This document shows positions 59,360 to 64,000 of a stretch of 64,000 nucleotides of DNA, in pieces. Under the pieces are notes generated by a model. It did not search any database. It worked only from the letters and a program-made list of their open reading frames with translations, and was not told the origin of the DNA. This stretch comes from Sphaerolaimus hirsutus (lineage: Eukaryota > Nematoda > Chromadorea > Monhysterida > Sphaerolaimidae): NCBI GenBank assembly GCA_964036195.1, contig OZ038456.1:15500001-15564000 (forward strand). Direction: 5' to 3'. Position numbers and translations under genes: made by a program. Numbering within the stretch: the first letter of the stretch is position 1; every line of letters starts with the position of its first letter.

Positions 59360-59790
59360 AAGTACCGATCTACAAATTTTTCAAATTTGAGTTAGGACCA
59401 TTTTTGCGCTTCAAAAAAATATATAATATGTGGGGGTGCGAAATTCAATTTTGAGATATGGGGGGTCGAAAAAAACAAAGAAATCGCAAAATACGGTTTT
59501 TGAAATTTTAAAAGTACCGATCTACAAGCTTTTTCAGCTTTTGTGTCTTTAAAAGTACCGATCTACACACTTTTTTCAAAATTGTTCTTTTAAATGTACC
59601 GATCTGCACATTATTTTTTGTGCTTAAAAGTACCGATGTCAGATCGGCGTCCGATTCAGCAAAAACTCATTTTGTGCTTTTTTATTATGGGTAAAAGTAC
59701 CGATCTACAGCTGTCTGATTTTGTGCTTTAAAAAATACCGATCTACATGCTATTACCAATTTGTTCCTTTAAAATGTACTGTACTACAAA
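59360..59790 (+). repeat. Irregularly spaced array of AAAAGTACCGATCTACA
   Basis: The 17-mer or close variants recur at about 59359, 59509, 59550, 59593, 59628, 59693, 59740 and 59776, with different AT-rich spacers of ~25-130 bp. All are in the same orientation. Confidence 0.75.
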
Positions 59791-60489
59791 AATATAATTC
59801 ACTAAACTTTATATAGCTAGTGTTATGTGTTTAATCAATGATTATACCCATGCATGTGGATACCCAACAATATGGCCAAAATACCCATACCCAAAATTCC
59901 CATACCCATATTGCTGGCGAAATAATAAACCCCCTGGGGGTATTTCGAGGTAATACGGTAGGTATGTGATTTTATATATTTTTACAGAATTGTGTGCCTG
60001 CATACAAAAAATTGTAGAACACCTAAAATATGGGTGCAGTGTCTACTTTTTTTGACAGAATTTTTTTACATGATTATGTTAAAAATCACGTAGGGACACC
60101 TACTGTAAAACACCTAGGGAAAAAGGCCTCACAGAAAGCTGAAAGTTCTATCAGTATCAAAACATCTCGAAACCCAGACAGGAAAATTAGATTGCAACAA
60201 ATGTAATAAATTTCTCTCGTCATTATTCAAGTATCAAGAAATCAACAAAGAAAATTTTCAAACAGACAGAAAAAATATATATGAATATTTGGCGAACATT
60301 TAAAACCCCAAAATTCAAAAGCAAGCTGTGTGAAATTCTGCACCACTGTAAAAATCGATGTGCAAGCGATACAGCTGTATCGTAGAATACATAGAATTAA
60401 TAGCGAAAAAATAGCGCGATTGAGAGACGAGAAAATTAGTCACATGGTGAACAAACGAGCATCTTTTTCGTGGCGCTTTTTCTTCCCGT

Positions 60490-60745
60490 GTCTGCATTAT
60501 TAGTGATGGAACGGCGCCATTTGAATGCGCCAAAATGTGCCGCGCCATGGCGTCAGTAGCGTTTGGCGCCTTGGCGTTTTTGAAATGTGTACCCTTTTTC
60601 CTTGCGCAGCGCCCTCTCAAAATGGCGCTAAAAATGCAGGCGCCATGGTAGTCTAATTGGCGGCGCCAATCTTCCCTTCTGCCATTTTCTAAAGAGCATC
60701 CTAACGCTTGGCGCCATTTTCCCGGCGAAATTCCATCACCAACGC
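60490..60745. mobile_element. GGCGCC MITE just downstream of YIF1
   Basis: TTAGTGATGGAACGGCGCCA at the left and inverted TGGCGCCATTTTCCCGGCGA then AATTCCATCACC at the right, with GCGCCATGG-rich interior. It lies ~70 bp past the YIF1 stop codon in the gene's direction. Confidence 0.65.
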
Positions 60746-60812
60746 CCAACCCAGTCTCAGCCCCATTTGAACCAGAACCAAAACCCTACATCAGAAAAAT
60801 CGTGCTAACATT

Positions 60813-63800
60813 TCACGCGGGACCCTTCACTTGCGCCATCAATTTCTCATCATTTCTAATCATATCTTCGGGAATATCGGCTAAATCAATGGGCAAAAAC
60901 TTTCGATTGACTGTATGATTAGCAGAAATCACGGAAATCACCCCGCTAGTAAGCCACCACATAACTAGGGGTTGCGTCAGTGCGATGTACACTATAAGAT
61001 ACAGTTTTCTCTTTTTGCCATCGGCCGTGTAACTTTGAGTACTGTCTGACAGGACGTAGGATTTCACGGAGCGAATCTGTGTAATTTTTTTTTGGCGATT
61101 TTTGTGCATTTTTTTAATTTTACGCTGGTATCAATCAACCTCATTTTTGAATTGAAATCTATCAACAACGTATTTCAACCATATACCAACCAGAAAAAAG
61201 GCAATGGACGCAGCGCAATATGCCAAACAGCCGTAATATGCAGCCTTGCCGCCGGCCAAGTAAACCAGTAAACACAGCGTCATTCTGAAGTTAAATTTAG
61301 CATTTTTGAAAGTCTGAATTTGCAGCAAAAAATGCATCACACTACGTGGGCGAAAAATGTATCCATGTGAGAAGTACATTGGCACTCGTAAATCTGTTTT
61401 GAACCAATTTGAGTTTACCAGAGTGAGTTTACCAAAAGGACCCACATACGCTTGTAGAATTCCGTGTGTGATATGAATGATTGATACGAGAATATCCATG
61501 CAGCCCACCCATACATGACACAAGTCAACCAAAACAATAAAAAAAATCCTCGACAAACCCAACAAATTTGTAAGAGCTGTAAGCTAGGGCGTGCCAAACG
61601 CCCAGCGAATGGGATATATTCATGAGAAACTTTGTGCCCAAAATGACCAGGTTTTCACATATGAGCCAGGCCAAAGCGTTGCTCGCAAGCAGACCCAGTT
61701 GTTCGGGTGAAAAGCTGCAATGTGAGTGTGAAAAATTTATGTTTGTGTGAGTGTTCAACTTTTGAAAAACCTTTTCAAAATTTGAGATATGGATAATCTA
61801 GATTTCATGTGAGAAAGAGCTCGATATCTGACTTCATCAGTGGCGTAGTCAGGATTTTTGCCTGGGGGTGCGGATTGTTTACGGAGCCCGGGGAAGGGGG
61901 GGGGGGGGTTGCAGCGCTATAAGCCGACAAATAAGCCAACCCCCCGCCCAAAAAATCGACCTTCTCTTTACCCGGATTAGATCGCTCCCCAAAAAATTCC
62001 ACCCACCTGTCACCAAATCCTAACGTCAAGCCGGCGACCATCACATAAGTCAGAACGGCCATCAAAGGCACGTACAAATCGGGTGCGTTCAATTCCCATC
62101 TTGGGGGCAAGGGGTCACCCCCCGCAGACTGATAACGCATGGACCAGTCCTGGGTAATGAGGGGTAGTTAGGGTGGGGTGGGGGGGGGCTACTCAAGCAA
62201 TTGGTTTTCGTCAGAATTTTTGTAAAAATATGTTATAAGAATCTTTTAGGGGTCTCCAAGATTTTGGCCCTCGCGGGGGCTGGATAGATAGCAATTCGCT
62301 CCTCCGGAGGGATAGATAGTTGAAAAATTTTCTGGGGGGGAGCTGGTGGGGCTGGCGGGGGCACAATATGTAGGTTTTTTCAAAGTTAAGAAGGCAGAAA
62401 GGGGACAAAAATCGCTAATAATCAGTTAAAAGTAGCCAAAAGCAGGTATAAAATGACTAAAAATAGGTTTGACTATAAAATGACTAAAAATGACATATAA
62501 CCATGTATGTAGCCGGAAAGCACGATTTTGAAGGTGAAAAACTATAAAAAGGTGCGAAAATTAGTGATTTTGAGCGAAAATTGGGGCGAAATTTCTCAAA
62601 AACCACTCCAGATAGATAGATAGCTGAGCGATTTGGGGGGTCTTTGGGGGTAGTAGCCAAAAATTTTGCCTCGGGATAGATAGATAGCTGGCCGATATGG
62701 GGGGGGGCAGCCCCCCCCCCTAGGAGACCCCTGGAATCTTTTGTATTTGCAGGTACAAACTGTACTTACACCCTTGTTCTTACAAGGATGAAAGGTTATC
62801 TTATAGGGATGAAAAATAACGTTTTTAACGACCCCGTTTTTAAAATATACCGGTTTTTAAATAAAAGCACGTTTGAAAAGCCTCCGGCCATCCCTACTCG
62901 TTACATTACAGAAATTGGAAGAAAAATCTAACAGTTTCGCCACTTCTCAAGTTGTGATAAATTACAAATAAGAACAAAAATTAAAGCGTTCTATAATGAA
63001 TTCGCCATACCTGATGAGCATAGGGAAATAATAGCAGTCCCAACTTTTTCGCAACATATGCATTATCAACATCGAAATAGTACTTTAGTTGGTCCAGCGA
63101 CAACCAGCGAGATATCTAAAGTTTATATTGAATTAGTTAGGTTTTTTAATTAAAAAAATATATTTATGTTAGAGATATTCTGTGCAGAACCTTAGCACAA
63201 AAGTCACTAAAATTGAATAGAGCAAATACAATCTATCGATATATTTCTAAATCATTTTATTCTACGATAGAATGATCTTCTAATCTATGAATCGGAAATT
63301 GGTTTTCATCTATATCCATAATAACAACACAATTCCATTTTTCCTCATTACAATACATCGCGTTAATTATCCGTGAAGTTTGTGCGTAAAGATTACTTTT
63401 TCTACAATATACCCATGAAACATATAAACCATTCAGTTACAATGGCATAGTACCATAAAAATTCGAGTGTTGTGTAATCTCTCATCGAACTAGAGTTTCA
63501 TATTTACCTTCTCTTTATGCTGCTGTGCCATTTGCTGTCCGTATGCCGCCGCGGCACCGACCATTGGATCGGCCAGAAACTGACCACTGGAAAATTGCAT
63601 AGAGCCGCCTGAAATTCATGTTTTTGTAACGCTTCATTGGATTTCATTGAACGTGAATTCTACTGAGAGGTGTTCGAAGATACAAAGAACATGTATTTGC
63701 TGGCGCAGAATTAAACATTTCGAAATGTCTTCTCATTGTAAAGAGAAAGACATCCACGTTTTGATTCAATCCGTCAAAATCTCACCATAATTGTATGGAT

Positions 63801-63980
63801 CAGTTGGCGGGGGCATAACATTGTAGCCACCTTGGCTATAACCTGGCGCATTGCCAAAATTCGTATTATGCTGGTTGTAAGGTGCACCCTGTTGGCCCAT
63901 GGCACCCATTTGGGCGGAATGTCCATCCAAGTTGGGATACATTCCACTTTGCATAGGTGCTTGGTGATGCGCCGAAGGAC
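60813..63980 (-). CDS. YIF1: YIF1 family (Yip1-interacting factor) ER-Golgi membrane protein, 5'-partial
   Basis: Multi-spanning protein that partners Yip1/Rab GTPases in ER-Golgi vesicle traffic. Visible exons in coding order: 63980-63786, 63608-63508, 63115-63011, 62149-62007, 61714-61559, 61284-61191, 61076-60813; phases all match, 351 aa visible. At least one 5' exon lies beyond the window, because 63980 follows an acceptor. Order of signatures: a Gln/Gly/Asn/Pro-rich N-terminus ([17 protein letters not shown]), [112 protein letters not shown], and [11 protein letters not shown] with [17 protein letters not shown]. About five membrane segments are visible. The tail after WWLTSGVI runs ~40 residues to MAQVKGPA, longer than in the vertebrate proteins I know. 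The exon ending at 61191 uses a weak donor (GTTGGT), but it is the only phase-0 solution. Confidence 0.93.
62200..62735. repeat. GATAGATAGCTGAGCGATTT repeat element in a YIF1 intron
   Basis: AGGGGTCTCCAAGATTTTGG on the left and CCTAGGAGACCCCTGG on the right are inverted. GATAGATAGC and GGGGCGAAATTTCTCAAA motifs recur inside. Relatives at 7900-8110, 20960-21080, 25640-25800, 30497-30560 and 33790-33990. Confidence 0.6.
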
Positions 63981-64000
63981 CTGCAAACGTGGTAGAATTT

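Noticed and set aside
60315-60749. 144-codon minus-strand open frame downstream of YIF1
   Set aside because: It lies over a GGCGCC-rich MITE with inverted ends; the reading is low-complexity.

Overview
The window is nuclear DNA from an invertebrate animal. It holds compact multi-exon protein genes with GT-AG introns, a nicotinic-receptor-type Cys-loop channel subunit, and a very dense load of short DNA transposons, foldback elements and minisatellites. I cannot name the phylum. I assembled four genes exon by exon, and in each the reading-frame phase is kept across every junction.

Layout: (1) 1-11 kb is nested repeats, including a ~3 kb hAT-like composite inserted in the middle of a foldback element. 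(2) 11.06-15.95 kb, minus strand: a complete 12-exon Cys-loop (nicotinic acetylcholine receptor-like) subunit of 503 aa. (3) 16-21 kb: repeats, with a foldback at 17.5-19.0 kb and two weak orphan exons near 20 kb. (4) 21.26-25.97 kb, minus strand: a complete 8-exon DGAT2/MOGAT-family acyltransferase of 358 aa. (5) 26-34 kb: MITEs, a 35-bp minisatellite and one copy of a small cysteine-patterned peptide. (6) 34,528-38,764: an intact autonomous Mutator-like element (MULE). It has long terminal inverted repeats, an 11-bp target duplication and an 8-exon gene for a 494-aa protein with a FLYWCH zinc finger followed by a MULE transposase. (7) 39-60 kb: repeats, large foldbacks at 43.6-45.2 and 56.6-57.8 kb, and two more copies of the small peptide at 53.2-53.6 kb inside a segment duplicated from 30.6-33.1 kb. 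(8) 60.8 kb to the window end, minus strand: the 3' seven exons of a YIF1 gene (ER-Golgi membrane protein).

The most striking observation is in the MULE gene. One of its introns (36,662-36,843) consists of a MITE whose inverted ends supply the GT donor and the AG acceptor. Removing it precisely restores the conserved transposase frame, so this is a candidate introner (intron-generating transposon). A second member of the same MITE family at 42,404-42,803 also sits exactly between CAG|GT and CAG|G.

The host genes (neurotransmission, lipid synthesis, vesicle traffic) have no evident functional link; they are neighbours separated by transposon-filled DNA.
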